Positions 45,248 through 53,131 of a stretch of 64,000 bases of DNA are shown one piece after another; position 1 is the first letter of the stretch; every line of letters begins with the position of its first letter. Both the position numbers and the translations under genes were made by a program. The notes beneath the pieces were generated by a model. That model was not told the origin of the DNA. It did not search any database and worked only from the letters and a program-made list of their open reading frames with translations. Location: assembly GCA_017948555.1 (NCBI GenBank), contig JAFMYY010000011.1, positions 117,886 through 181,885 on the forward strand, read 5' to 3'. Source of the DNA: Cesiribacteraceae bacterium YIM B00369. Its GTDB lineage: Bacteria; Bacteroidota; Bacteroidia; Cytophagales; Cyclobacteriaceae.

Positions 45248-45994
45248 ATGCCACAGCAATCCTCCACTGTTTTATTTACAATTTTTTTTCTGAGGCAGGG
45301 GAAAAAGGGCTGGGCTTTCCGGCAAATGGGGCTGGCTAAAAAACATTTTAAGCAGCAGAAAGGCTTGCGTTTTGGTGTAATGCTTGGCACCGGCCACGGC
45401 AGAGGTTTTAGTCTAAGGCCTGATTTCGGGAAGTATGCGCTGCTAAGCAGCTGGGAAAACCCTGCCGATGCTGGCCGCTTTCTTGATAGCTCTGAATTGT
45501 ACCAGGCAGTTAAAAAAAACAGCGGAGAAATTTTTACTGTCCGCCTCCAGCCTGTAATGGCTAAAGGGCAGTGGCATGGCATTAATCCTTTTCCTTCTTC
45601 TGCTGACGCTGTCCTTCCTGCTGATTACGGGGGGCCGGTGGTGGCGCTTACCCGTGCTGGCATACACTGGCAGCGGCTCCTGCGGTTCTGGAAGCATGTG
45701 CCGGCTGTGAGCGAAGAAACAGGGCAGGCAGGGGGCTTGCTTGCCCAAACGGGTATGGGTGAAATTCCGGTGCTGGAACAGGCTACGCTGAGCATTTGGG
45801 AAGATGAGAAGAGCCTGACAGAGTTTGCCTATAAAATGAGGCAGCACGTGGAGGTAATCCGGAAAACGCGTAGCGAGCAGTGGTACCGCGAGGAGTTATT
45901 TGCCCGCTTCATACCTGTTGAGGCAAGCGGGAGCTGGAACGGAACCAACCCCCTGGCCGGAAAATGCCGGAACGACGGAATACAGCTCTTATAG
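45248..45994 (+). CDS. CrtA-like spheroidene monooxygenase (carotenoid oxygenase)
   Basis: 248 residues. Recognised by motifs in the order seen in CrtA: GTGHGRGFSLRPDFGKYALL, FTVRLQPVMAKGQWHGINPF, GPVVALTRAGIHWQRLLRFW, GMGEIPVLEQATLSIWED, RKTRSEQWYREELFARF and GSWNGTNPLAG. Rhodobacter CrtA is an oxygen-dependent, heme-containing enzyme that adds keto or hydroxy groups to acyclic carotenoids. The residues contacting heme cannot be identified from sequence alone. No carotenoid genes lie in the window, so it is an orphan copy. Its 3' end overlaps mazG by 6 bp, tail to tail. Confidence 0.82.
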   Translation: MPQQSSTVLFTIFFLRQGKKGWAFRQMGLAKKHFKQQKGLRFGVMLGTGHGRGFSLRPDFGKYALLSSWENPADAGRFLDSSELYQAVKKNSGEIFTVRLQPVMAKGQWHGINPFPSSADAVLPADYGGPVVALTRAGIHWQRLLRFWKHVPAVSEETGQAGGLLAQTGMGEIPVLEQATLSIWEDEKSLTEFAYKMRQHVEVIRKTRSEQWYREELFARFIPVEASGSWNGTNPLAGKCRNDGIQLL

Positions 45995-46804
45995 CTTTTT
46001 TGCTTTATTCCAGTACTCGTCCATTTCATCAAGGGTCATTTCCCCCATCTTTTTCCCGTCTTTTGCACTCTCTTCTTCCAGGTACTGGAAGCGGCGGATA
46101 AATTTTTTGTTGGTAAGCTCCAGTGCTTCTTCGGGATTAATGTCAATAAAGCGGGCGTAGTTAATAAGGGAGAACAGCAAGTCGCCGAATTCCGCAGTAG
46201 CCTTTTCTTTATCAATATTTTCGGGGCTTGCAGCATTGTATTCCTCTTTAAACTCCTGCATTTCCTCCTCTACCTTTTCCCATACCTGCTCTTTACGTTC
46301 CCAGTCAAAACCCACACCACGGGCTTTTTCCTGTATGCGCATGGATTTTACAAGTGCCGGCAGGGAGCGGGGTACTCCTCCCAGCACGGAAGACTTCTTT
46401 CTTCCTTTTTCCCTGAGCTTTATTTTTTCCCAGTTGGCTTTAACCGCTTCTGCATCATTGGCCTCCACATCGCTATATATGTGCGGGTGGCGGTGGATAA
46501 GTTTCTCGCAGATCCCATTGAGAACATCGGCTATATCAAAAATGCCCTCCTCTGAGGCTATGCGTGCATAAAACACAAGGTGCAGCATAATATCGCCAAG
46601 CTCTTTTCCAACTTCGTCGAGGTCATTATCCAGAATGGCGTCGGAGAGTTCAAATGTTTCTTCAATGGTAAGGTGGCGCAAACTTTTAATGGTTTGCTTT
46701 TTATCCCACGGGCAGTTCAGGCGTAATTCGTCCATAATGGTCAGCAGCCTGTCAAAAGCTTTCAGCTTGTCCTGTCTCTTTGGGTCTTCGGGAGGTTTTT
46801 GCAT
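45989..46804 (-). CDS. mazG: Nucleoside triphosphate pyrophosphohydrolase MazG
   Basis: 271 residues with two MazG helical repeats: the first has the metal-binding EETFEL and KELGDIMLHLVFYARI, the second EEEMQEF and AEFGDLLFSLINYARF. It hydrolyses nucleoside triphosphates to monophosphates and pyrophosphate and lowers (p)ppGpp in E. coli. Typical length. It converges with the CrtA-like gene. Confidence 0.95.
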   Translation of the reverse strand: MQKPPEDPKRQDKLKAFDRLLTIMDELRLNCPWDKKQTIKSLRHLTIEETFELSDAILDNDLDEVGKELGDIMLHLVFYARIASEEGIFDIADVLNGICEKLIHRHPHIYSDVEANDAEAVKANWEKIKLREKGRKKSSVLGGVPRSLPALVKSMRIQEKARGVGFDWERKEQVWEKVEEEMQEFKEEYNAASPENIDKEKATAEFGDLLFSLINYARFIDINPEEALELTNKKFIRRFQYLEEESAKDGKKMGEMTLDEMDEYWNKAKKL

Positions 46805-46952
46805 GCCTGGTTATTTTTTGCCTTTCAGTAAATACCTTAAATTGCCTCTGAGTAAAGTTAAGGACATTTTAAAAGGTAAGCTTTTCTTTATTTTGAAAGG
46901 AAAGATAGTTTAGAAACTTTGCCTTTCTGTTATTCGTTTTGATTGTATATCG

Positions 46953-46960
46953 TAAATTTG
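46953..46960 (+). promoter_or_regulatory. Candidate -7 element of the NqrM-like gene
   Basis: TAAATTTG matches TAnnTTTG, 17 bp before the ATG at 46977. Confidence 0.4.
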
Positions 46961-46976
46961 CATAAATAACATAAGA

Positions 46977-47210
46977 ATGACTACTATATTATTAGGAATA
47001 GCGTTTATAGGTCTTTTCTTTATCCTGATGTCAGTACGGCTGATCCTGATAAAAGATGGCAAATTTAAAGGAACCTGTGCTTCTCAGAGTCCTTTCCTGA
47101 ATAAGGAGGGCGGTACCTGCGGGTATTGCGGTAAAAATATTGAAGCAGGAGAAAACTGTGGAAAAGAGGAAGAGGAGAACGAGGTGGAAAAAGTACTGTC
47201 AAGGTTTTAA
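46977..47210 (+). CDS. NqrM-like small membrane protein with four cysteines
   Basis: 77 residues. One N-terminal membrane helix (about 3-24) is followed by a charged segment and four cysteines: Cys34 in FKGTCASQS, Cys48 and Cys51 in TCGYCG, Cys61. The helix-KGxC-CxxCG layout matches NqrM (DUF539), which delivers iron to the Na+-translocating NADH:quinone reductase NqrDE. No nqr genes are in the window, so the link is inference; similar proteins in Bacteroidota are usually called membrane or secreted protein. Confidence 0.68.
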   Translation: MTTILLGIAFIGLFFILMSVRLILIKDGKFKGTCASQSPFLNKEGGTCGYCGKNIEAGENCGKEEEENEVEKVLSRF

Positions 47211-47339
47211 TTTAAGCCTTGAATTTCAGTAAAACATATCATTTTTACGTCTCTGTTAAAAACTAAATTAATATATTAATAAAGACTGATTTAAACATTA
47301 TCAGCCTTTTTGCTATTCTTTTAGTGTGAAATTTTTTAA

Positions 47340-47347
47340 TACCTTTG
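47340..47347 (+). promoter_or_regulatory. Candidate -7 element of glmM
   Basis: TACCTTTG, 28 bp before the GTG start at 47375. Confidence 0.45.
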
Positions 47348-47374
47348 CTCACCATAAACCAAGTATAATCGTCT

Positions 47375-48775
47375 GTGGCATTAATTAAATCAATATCCGG
47401 AATAAGAGGAACAATAGGAGGAAAGAGTGGAGAAGCTCTTACACCTGTTGATGTAGTAAAGTTTTCAGCCGCATTTGGCAGCTGGCTTAAAGAAAAAACA
47501 GGAAAGCATTTAATTGTAATCGGCAGAGATGCACGCCCTTCGGGAGAAATGGTTTCGCGCCTGGTTGCTGCTACCCTGCAGGGTGTGGGAATTGATGTGA
47601 TTGATCTCGGTTTGTCAACCACCCCAACTGTTGAAATGGCTGTAGTTGCAGAGGCTGCAGCTGGTGGAATTATTATTACTGCTTCTCATAATCCGGTACA
47701 GTGGAATGCGCTAAAGCTTTTAAATGATAAAGGCGAGTTTATTTCCGGTACAGATGGAGAAGAAGTACTGAAAATAGCTGACGAGGAATCCTTTCAGTTC
47801 TGCGAAGTGAAAAAGCTTGGATCTTATGAGGTAAATGAAACCTACATCAAGAAGCATATAGATGCAATCCTTGCCCTGCCGCTTGTAGATGTGGAAGCTA
47901 TCAAGAAAAGAAACTTCTCTATTGCGGTTGATGCGGTTAACTCTACCGGTGGTATCGCTGTTCCTATGTTGCTTGAAGCGCTGGGAGTGGAAAAGGTAAC
48001 AAAATTCTTCTGTGAGCCTAACGGACTTTTCCCGCATAATCCTGAGCCTCTGCCGGAAAATCTTACCCACATCTCCAAAGAAATTGAGCACGGTAAGTAC
48101 GACCTTGGAGTGGTAGTGGATCCTGATGTTGACCGCCTTGCGATTATAAGTGAAAACGGAGAGCCTTTTGGCGAAGAATATACCTTGGTAGCAGTAGCCG
48201 ATTATGTGCTGAAGCAAAACAAGGGAGGTAATACAGTATCCAACCTGTCGTCTTCCCGCGCACTGAAAGATGTTACCATTAAGAATGGTGGTAAATACGA
48301 GGCTGCGGCAGTTGGTGAGGTTAACGTAGTGGATAAGATGAAGGAAACCGGCGCCATTATTGGTGGTGAAGGAAATGGTGGAATCATTTATCCTGAACTG
48401 CACTACGGGCGCGATGCGCTAGTGGGAATAGCTCTTTTCCTGACGCACCTGGCTAAATGGGGCAAATCTACTGCAATGCTCCGCTCTACCTATCCTAATT
48501 ATTATATTTCAAAGAATAAGATAGAGCTTACCCCTGAAATTAATGTTGACCGCGTACTTGAGGAAATTAAAAATAAGTATGCCAAGCAGCCTGTAAATAC
48601 TATAGACGGGGTAAAAATTGAGTTTGACGAAGAGTGGGTGCATTTGCGCAAATCCAATACGGAGCCTATTATCCGTATTTATTCTGAGTCAAGCACTAAG
48701 GCTACAGCAGAGCACCTGGCCAATAAAATTATTTCTGATATTAAGGAGATTATTTCTACGAAAGTAGAAGAATAG
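47375..48775 (+). CDS. glmM: Phosphoglucosamine mutase
   Basis: 466 residues from GTG 47375 (ALIKSISGIRGTIGG is the family start and no ATG is near). Phosphoserine loop IITASHNPVQWN, magnesium loop DPDVDRLAI, sugar-binding GEGNGGIIYP and phosphate-binding RKSNTEPIIRIY. It converts glucosamine-6-phosphate to glucosamine-1-phosphate for UDP-GlcNAc, feeding peptidoglycan and LPS. Bacteroidota members are annotated as GlmM although phosphomannomutase activity cannot be excluded. The next gene starts 11 bp later. Confidence 0.92.
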   Translation: MALIKSISGIRGTIGGKSGEALTPVDVVKFSAAFGSWLKEKTGKHLIVIGRDARPSGEMVSRLVAATLQGVGIDVIDLGLSTTPTVEMAVVAEAAAGGIIITASHNPVQWNALKLLNDKGEFISGTDGEEVLKIADEESFQFCEVKKLGSYEVNETYIKKHIDAILALPLVDVEAIKKRNFSIAVDAVNSTGGIAVPMLLEALGVEKVTKFFCEPNGLFPHNPEPLPENLTHISKEIEHGKYDLGVVVDPDVDRLAIISENGEPFGEEYTLVAVADYVLKQNKGGNTVSNLSSSRALKDVTIKNGGKYEAAAVGEVNVVDKMKETGAIIGGEGNGGIIYPELHYGRDALVGIALFLTHLAKWGKSTAMLRSTYPNYYISKNKIELTPEINVDRVLEEIKNKYAKQPVNTIDGVKIEFDEEWVHLRKSNTEPIIRIYSESSTKATAEHLANKIISDIKEIISTKVEE

Positions 48776-48786
48776 ATAATTTACAG

Positions 48787-49917
48787 ATGAGGGTTTACCT
48801 GGATAATGCGGCCACCACGCCGCTTGATAAAGAAGTGTTTGAGGCAATGGTTCCTTATATGCTTGAAGTTCATGGTAACCCCTCTTCTATACATACCCAT
48901 GGCAGGGAGGCCCGTTCCGCTATTGAAAGGGCGCGTAAAAAAGTGGCCGATCTGCTGAATACCTCTCCCTCTGAAATATTCTTTACCTCCGGCGGTACTG
49001 AGGCCGATAATACTGCCATCCGCTGCAGTGTGGAGGCGTATGGTTTAAAACACGCCATAAGTTCGCGTACCGAACATCATGCTGTGCTTCATACCCTGGA
49101 GCATTTGCATAAGCAGGGCCTGCTTGAGCTTAGCTTTGTCGATCTTGATGAAAAGGGAAATGTAAAGCAGGATCATTTAGAATACCTGTTGCAGCAAAAC
49201 CCCGGCAGTTTTGTTTCCCTTATGCATGGGAATAATGAAATCGGTAACCTGCTCGACCTGGAGGCAACAGGAGAACTGTGCCGGCAGTACGGAACCATCT
49301 TCCATTCCGATACCGTACAGACGGTAGCTCATTTTCCGCACGATCTTTCGCAGCTGAAGGTACAGCATATTGCCGGTTCAGCACACAAATTTCATGGTCC
49401 TAAAGGAGTTGGTTTCCTGTATATTAATGCTGCACATAAGATCCATCCGTTTATTCATGGAGGTGCGCAGGAGCGTAACATGCGGGGCGGTACCGAAAAT
49501 GTAGCGGGAATTGTTGGAATGGCCACGGCACTTGAAATTGCTTACCGCGACATGGAGCAGGACAGGCAGTATATACAGGGCCTTAAAGACAGAATGATAG
49601 GGAAGTTGCAGGAGCGCATTTCCGGAGTGGAGTTTAATGGCGAATCGGCCAATGCCGGCAAAAGCCTGTATACCGTATTAAGCGCCAGCCTTCCGCCAAG
49701 TGGCGATAATGATATGCTACTTTTTAGCCTCGATATACAGAAAATATCCGTTTCGGGTGGCAGTGCCTGCAGCAGTGGCACCTCCATCGGGTCCCACGTG
49801 CTGGAAGCTATCGGCTCTGACCCCGACCGGGGCGCTGTCCGTTTCTCCTTCAGTAAATACAATACCCCCGAAGAAATAGACTATACTGTGGATAAGCTCG
49901 CAGAGCTGCTTAGTTAA
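48787..49917 (+). CDS. Cysteine desulfurase (NifS/IscS family)
   Basis: 376 residues. It starts VYLDNAATTPLDKEVFEAM; the PLP lysine is in GSAHKFHGPKGVGF, and the catalytic Cys is in SGGSACSSGTSIGSHVL. It takes sulfur from cysteine for iron-sulfur cluster or thio-cofactor assembly. The GSACSSG loop is of the NifS/IscS class, not SufS. No scaffold protein gene lies beside it; it follows glmM closely and may share its transcript. Confidence 0.92.
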   Translation: MRVYLDNAATTPLDKEVFEAMVPYMLEVHGNPSSIHTHGREARSAIERARKKVADLLNTSPSEIFFTSGGTEADNTAIRCSVEAYGLKHAISSRTEHHAVLHTLEHLHKQGLLELSFVDLDEKGNVKQDHLEYLLQQNPGSFVSLMHGNNEIGNLLDLEATGELCRQYGTIFHSDTVQTVAHFPHDLSQLKVQHIAGSAHKFHGPKGVGFLYINAAHKIHPFIHGGAQERNMRGGTENVAGIVGMATALEIAYRDMEQDRQYIQGLKDRMIGKLQERISGVEFNGESANAGKSLYTVLSASLPPSGDNDMLLFSLDIQKISVSGGSACSSGTSIGSHVLEAIGSDPDRGAVRFSFSKYNTPEEIDYTVDKLAELLS

Positions 49918-49918
49918 A

Positions 49919-49998
49919 GAATTAAGAGTCAAGAGCCAGGAATTAAGACCAGGATAAAATTCTTTTGCCATAATTCTTCATTTTTCATTCTACATTCT
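49919..49998. repeat. Low-complexity inverted and direct repeat element
   Basis: The nonamer GAATTAAGA occurs twice in direct orientation (49919-49927, 49940-49948), and TAATTCTTC plus ATTCT runs on the right provide the opposite arm. The left half is purine-rich, the right half pyrimidine-rich. It lies between the converging cysteine desulfurase and thioredoxin-like genes and resembles in style the element at 44146-44214. Confidence 0.5.
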
Positions 49999-50002
49999 AT
50001 TT

Positions 50003-50617
50003 TTAACTATCCCATTCCCTAATCTTCTCCAGCAGCTCGTGTTGTGTGTCCAGTGTTTTATTGTCGGCATACCATTTATGAACTTTATGAATGAATTCGT
50101 CGCGGCTGAGGTCAGGATTCTTCTTTGCTTCCATAATCATTTCCTGCGCAGCAGCTGGCCTGGGTCCCCAGCTGCCAAGTTCTTTCAAAGTGCCTGCTTC
50201 CAGACAAACCAGTTTAGGGATTGAACGGCCGCCATTGGTCAGGTACTGGTCCATAATATCCGGGTGCTCATCGCGCAGGATCAGGCTAAGCTTAATTTTA
50301 GCTGAATTTTTGGCTATTTCGGCAATTACCGGCACAATCTGAGCAGCATCGCCACACCAGCCTTCTGTAATTACTACCCACACCATATCTTTCCGGAGCT
50401 TTTCCAGCTGCTCACGAAGCTCCTCCACCAACAGGGTTGTTTTTTCAAGGCGCTTCATCCGCTGCATATTCAGCTTTGTATAATCCACCATAAATTCAGA
50501 ATGGTCTGTGCCGGTGGTTTTATTCTCTGCCAGTAAACTTTCGATAAGCTTCATGTATGCAGAAAAGCTGTAGCCGTTTTCTATTATTTCCGGAGTAATT
50601 ATCTGCGGGTCTTTCAT
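50003..50617 (-). CDS. Thioredoxin-fold protein
   Basis: 204 residues. An N-terminal helical segment (about 1-80) is followed by a thioredoxin-like fold: MVWVVITEGWCGDAAQIVPVI, where a single cysteine replaces the usual CxxC (CGDA), IKLSLILRDEHPDIMDQY, and GGRSIPKLVCLE with the cis-Pro loop. No signal peptide. A one-Cys active site suggests a thiol-binding or monothiol role rather than disulfide reduction. 60 bp upstream on the same strand is hemH. Confidence 0.8.
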   Translation of the reverse strand: MKDPQIITPEIIENGYSFSAYMKLIESLLAENKTTGTDHSEFMVDYTKLNMQRMKRLEKTTLLVEELREQLEKLRKDMVWVVITEGWCGDAAQIVPVIAEIAKNSAKIKLSLILRDEHPDIMDQYLTNGGRSIPKLVCLEAGTLKELGSWGPRPAAAQEMIMEAKKNPDLSRDEFIHKVHKWYADNKTLDTQHELLEKIREWDS

Positions 50618-50677
50618 CTTAAAAAGTAGTTTTTATTATGGATAGTAGTGGGTATTTTTCTTATTATATTAACATAA

Positions 50678-51715
50678 TTAAACTGCCCTCTTCAATACCA
50701 TCTCCTTCAGGCACTGAACCCAGAGCGGATGGTCGTTAAGGCTGTCTACTAACTGCCATTTTTCACCGCCTGCCTCCAGGAAATTCTCTTTGAACTGGCC
50801 TCCCACTTCAACGGTGGTTTCCAGACAGTCCGAAACGAATGCAGGCGAAAATGCGAGTACCTTTTTCTTTCCTTGTTTTGCCAGGGCAGGAATTACATCA
50901 TCGGCGTAAGGCTGTATCCATGGATCTTTACCGAGGCGCGACTGAAAACAGGTGGAGTATTGATTTTCTTTAAGTCCCAGCCTGTCAGCCAGGAGCCGTG
51001 AATTATAAAAGCATTGTGCCCGGTAACAAAGCTGGTTTGCGGTGGTATAGGTACCGCAGCATTCATCATTTATTTTGCAGTAATCGCCACAGGAGCCTTT
51101 ATAAATCTGCCGTTCAGGTACTCCGTGGTAGCTGAAAAGATAATGATCCCAGTTTTCCTGCTCCATGTATTTTTTTGACCGCTCAACAATAGTTTGCAGG
51201 TAAAGCTCATCATCTACAAACTTGCTGATGAACTGAATGGAAGGAATGGTTTGCCATGTGCGGACAATTTCCATTACCTTATCGATAACAGAGCCTGTAG
51301 TGGCAGAGGCATATTGAGGAAAGAGGGGTATTACAATAATTTCGCTTACCTGGCAGGACTGAAGGTGTTTCAGGCCATTTTCTATGCCTGGGTTCTGGTA
51401 GCGCATAGCCAGCTCAACCACAAACTTTTCCCCCAGCTCTTTTTGCAGCAGGTCGCGTACATCGTAGCCGTAAAACTTAAGAGGGGAGCCTCTCTCTTCC
51501 CAGAGCTTTTCATACTCATGTGCGGATTTTGGTGCTCTGAAAGGTGCGATAATACCATTTACAAGGGCAAAGCGCTGTGGGTAAGGAATGTCAATTACCC
51601 TGGCATCCATCAGGAATTCCCTCAGATACCTGCGTACATCAGGTACCTTAGTGCTGTCGGGAGTTCCAAGGTTAACTAAAAGTACACCAGTTTTAAATCC
51701 GTTATTTGTTTTCAT
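50678..51715 (-). CDS. hemH: Ferrochelatase
   Basis: 345 residues. It inserts ferrous iron into protoporphyrin IX as the last step of heme synthesis. TGVLLVNLGTPDS near the start, the catalytic His in FSYHGVPERQ, and SPAFVSDCLETTVEVG with the conserved acidic residue. A cysteine-rich segment (GSCGDYC, DECCGTY, LCYRAQC) carries seven cysteines in about 30 residues, unlike the Cys-poor Bacillus enzyme. It lies near the inner membrane. A candidate -7 box is at 51779-51786. Confidence 0.96.
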   Translation of the reverse strand: MKTNNGFKTGVLLVNLGTPDSTKVPDVRRYLREFLMDARVIDIPYPQRFALVNGIIAPFRAPKSAHEYEKLWEERGSPLKFYGYDVRDLLQKELGEKFVVELAMRYQNPGIENGLKHLQSCQVSEIIVIPLFPQYASATTGSVIDKVMEIVRTWQTIPSIQFISKFVDDELYLQTIVERSKKYMEQENWDHYLFSYHGVPERQIYKGSCGDYCKINDECCGTYTTANQLCYRAQCFYNSRLLADRLGLKENQYSTCFQSRLGKDPWIQPYADDVIPALAKQGKKKVLAFSPAFVSDCLETTVEVGGQFKENFLEAGGEKWQLVDSLNDHPLWVQCLKEMVLKRAV

Positions 51716-51778
51716 GTATATTTAATTGGCAGCGTTCGACTCTGTTCCCTCTGGTTCAATCCGGGAGCTATCAGCTAA

Positions 51779-51786
51779 CAAAAGTA
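51779..51786 (-). promoter_or_regulatory. Candidate -7 element of hemH
   Basis: Reads TACTTTTG on the minus strand, a full match to TAnnTTTG, about 63 bp before the hemH ATG. Confidence 0.4.
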
Positions 51787-51908
51787 CAGTAAAAAGCCAG
51801 AAATTGTTTAGCTTGAGCAGGTATTCCGGATATTAAGAAAGCCATTTTAAAAGTATTTATAAACAGCTGCTGTTGGGGGTGGTTTATCAGTTATCTAAAC
51901 AGAGAATT

Positions 51909-53099
51909 ATGAGAACGAGCGAAATAAATATTCCTACATTCAGGGGAGAGGAACTAACTGCCTGGCTTGACAGGCCTGCAGGGGGAAATCCGCAGGCTTA
52001 TGCCCTTTTTGCCTATTGCTTTTCCGGCCGGCAGCAGGAGGCAGTGGAAAATATAAGCCTTGCCCTTACACAAAAAAATATTGCCGTTTTACGCTTCGAC
52101 TTTACCTACACACAAAATTCAGGAGGGTTGGGCATTGCCAGCGCCGATGATCTGCTGGCTGCTGCCCGTTACCTGCAGAAGGAATATCAGGGCCCCTCAC
52201 TTATTGTTGGACATTCTCTTGCAGGGGCAGCTGCTATTATTATTGCTTCGGAAATTCCCTCCCTCAAGGCAGTAGCTACCATTGGAGCACCGGCCCATGA
52301 AAAATACCTCCGTGCCATTCTTGACGAAGATATGCACGATGAGGACTTTGCTGAAATCGTTTATAGCGATACTCATGATTTTAAGGTAGATCTTGAGCTG
52401 CTTGATGCTATGGACGAAAAAAGGATGCACAAAAAGGTTAATGAGCTTGATATGGCTCTTCTTTTGCTCCATTCCCCACAGGACACCCTTATTTATAACG
52501 ACAGCGCAGCGGAACTTTATACAGCTGCCCGCCATCCTAAAAGCTTTATCTCACTTGATGGGGCCGATCATTTTTTAAGTAAAGCTGCAGATTCGTGGTA
52601 TTGCGGAAATATGATTGCAGCCTGGGTGCAGCGCTACCTGGATCTGGAAGAACCTGCTGCCCTCCGCACGCATATGGAGGTAGTTACCCGTACCGGAAAA
52701 GAGGGCTTTACTACGGAAATCCGCGCAGGAAACCACTCCTTGTTAGCCGACGAGCCTGCTAAGTTTGGAGGGGCTGATCTGGGGCCAAATCCTTACGATC
52801 TGCTGAATGCAGCCCTCGGCGCCTGTACAAGCATGACCATCCAGATGTATGCACGCAGGAAGAAGTGGCCGCTGGAGGAAGCGATAGTGCACCTGAAGCA
52901 TAATCAGGTTTATGGGGAGGATTGTGCGGTTTGTGATGAAAAAAAGAGCAGGCTCGACCAACTGAGCCGTGAAGTGGAGCTGAAAGGAAACCTGGATGAG
53001 GGGCAGCGTGCACGGCTAATGGAAATTGCAGACAAATGCCCGGTGCATAAAACACTGATGAGCGATATTTCAATTACCACGAAAGAACTGAAAAGATAG
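51909..53099 (+). CDS. Alpha/beta hydrolase-OsmC fusion protein
   Basis: 396 residues from ATG 51909; the open frame from 51873 lacks an ATG. Residues about 1-255 form an alpha/beta hydrolase with the nucleophile elbow VGHSLAGAAA and a late GADHF catalytic His. Residues about 265-396 are an OsmC-like domain with the peroxidatic-type cysteines in ALGACTSMT and ADKCPVHKTL. The same fusion is found in other bacteria. OsmC domains reduce organic hydroperoxides with thiols; the hydrolase substrate is unknown. Cytosolic. Confidence 0.9.
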   Translation: MRTSEINIPTFRGEELTAWLDRPAGGNPQAYALFAYCFSGRQQEAVENISLALTQKNIAVLRFDFTYTQNSGGLGIASADDLLAAARYLQKEYQGPSLIVGHSLAGAAAIIIASEIPSLKAVATIGAPAHEKYLRAILDEDMHDEDFAEIVYSDTHDFKVDLELLDAMDEKRMHKKVNELDMALLLLHSPQDTLIYNDSAAELYTAARHPKSFISLDGADHFLSKAADSWYCGNMIAAWVQRYLDLEEPAALRTHMEVVTRTGKEGFTTEIRAGNHSLLADEPAKFGGADLGPNPYDLLNAALGACTSMTIQMYARRKKWPLEEAIVHLKHNQVYGEDCAVCDEKKSRLDQLSREVELKGNLDEGQRARLMEIADKCPVHKTLMSDISITTKELKR

Positions 53100-53126
53100 G
53101 AGAGGTCTTATCCCCATTCAGTTCTT
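53083..53126. terminator. Hairpin shared by two converging genes
   Basis: AAGAACTGAA (53083-53092) pairs perfectly with TTCAGTTCTT (53117-53126), and an inner GATA/TATC pair shortens the loop. It overlaps the stop of the OsmC fusion gene and the last bases before the antiporter stop. Without a T-run, its role as a bidirectional terminator is an inference. Confidence 0.45.
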
Positions 53127-53131
53127 CCGGC

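Noticed and set aside
51730..51775. GGTTCAATCC sequence resembling a tRNA T-arm
   Set aside because: The flanking bases do not form the five-pair T stem and no anticodon or acceptor arm fits.
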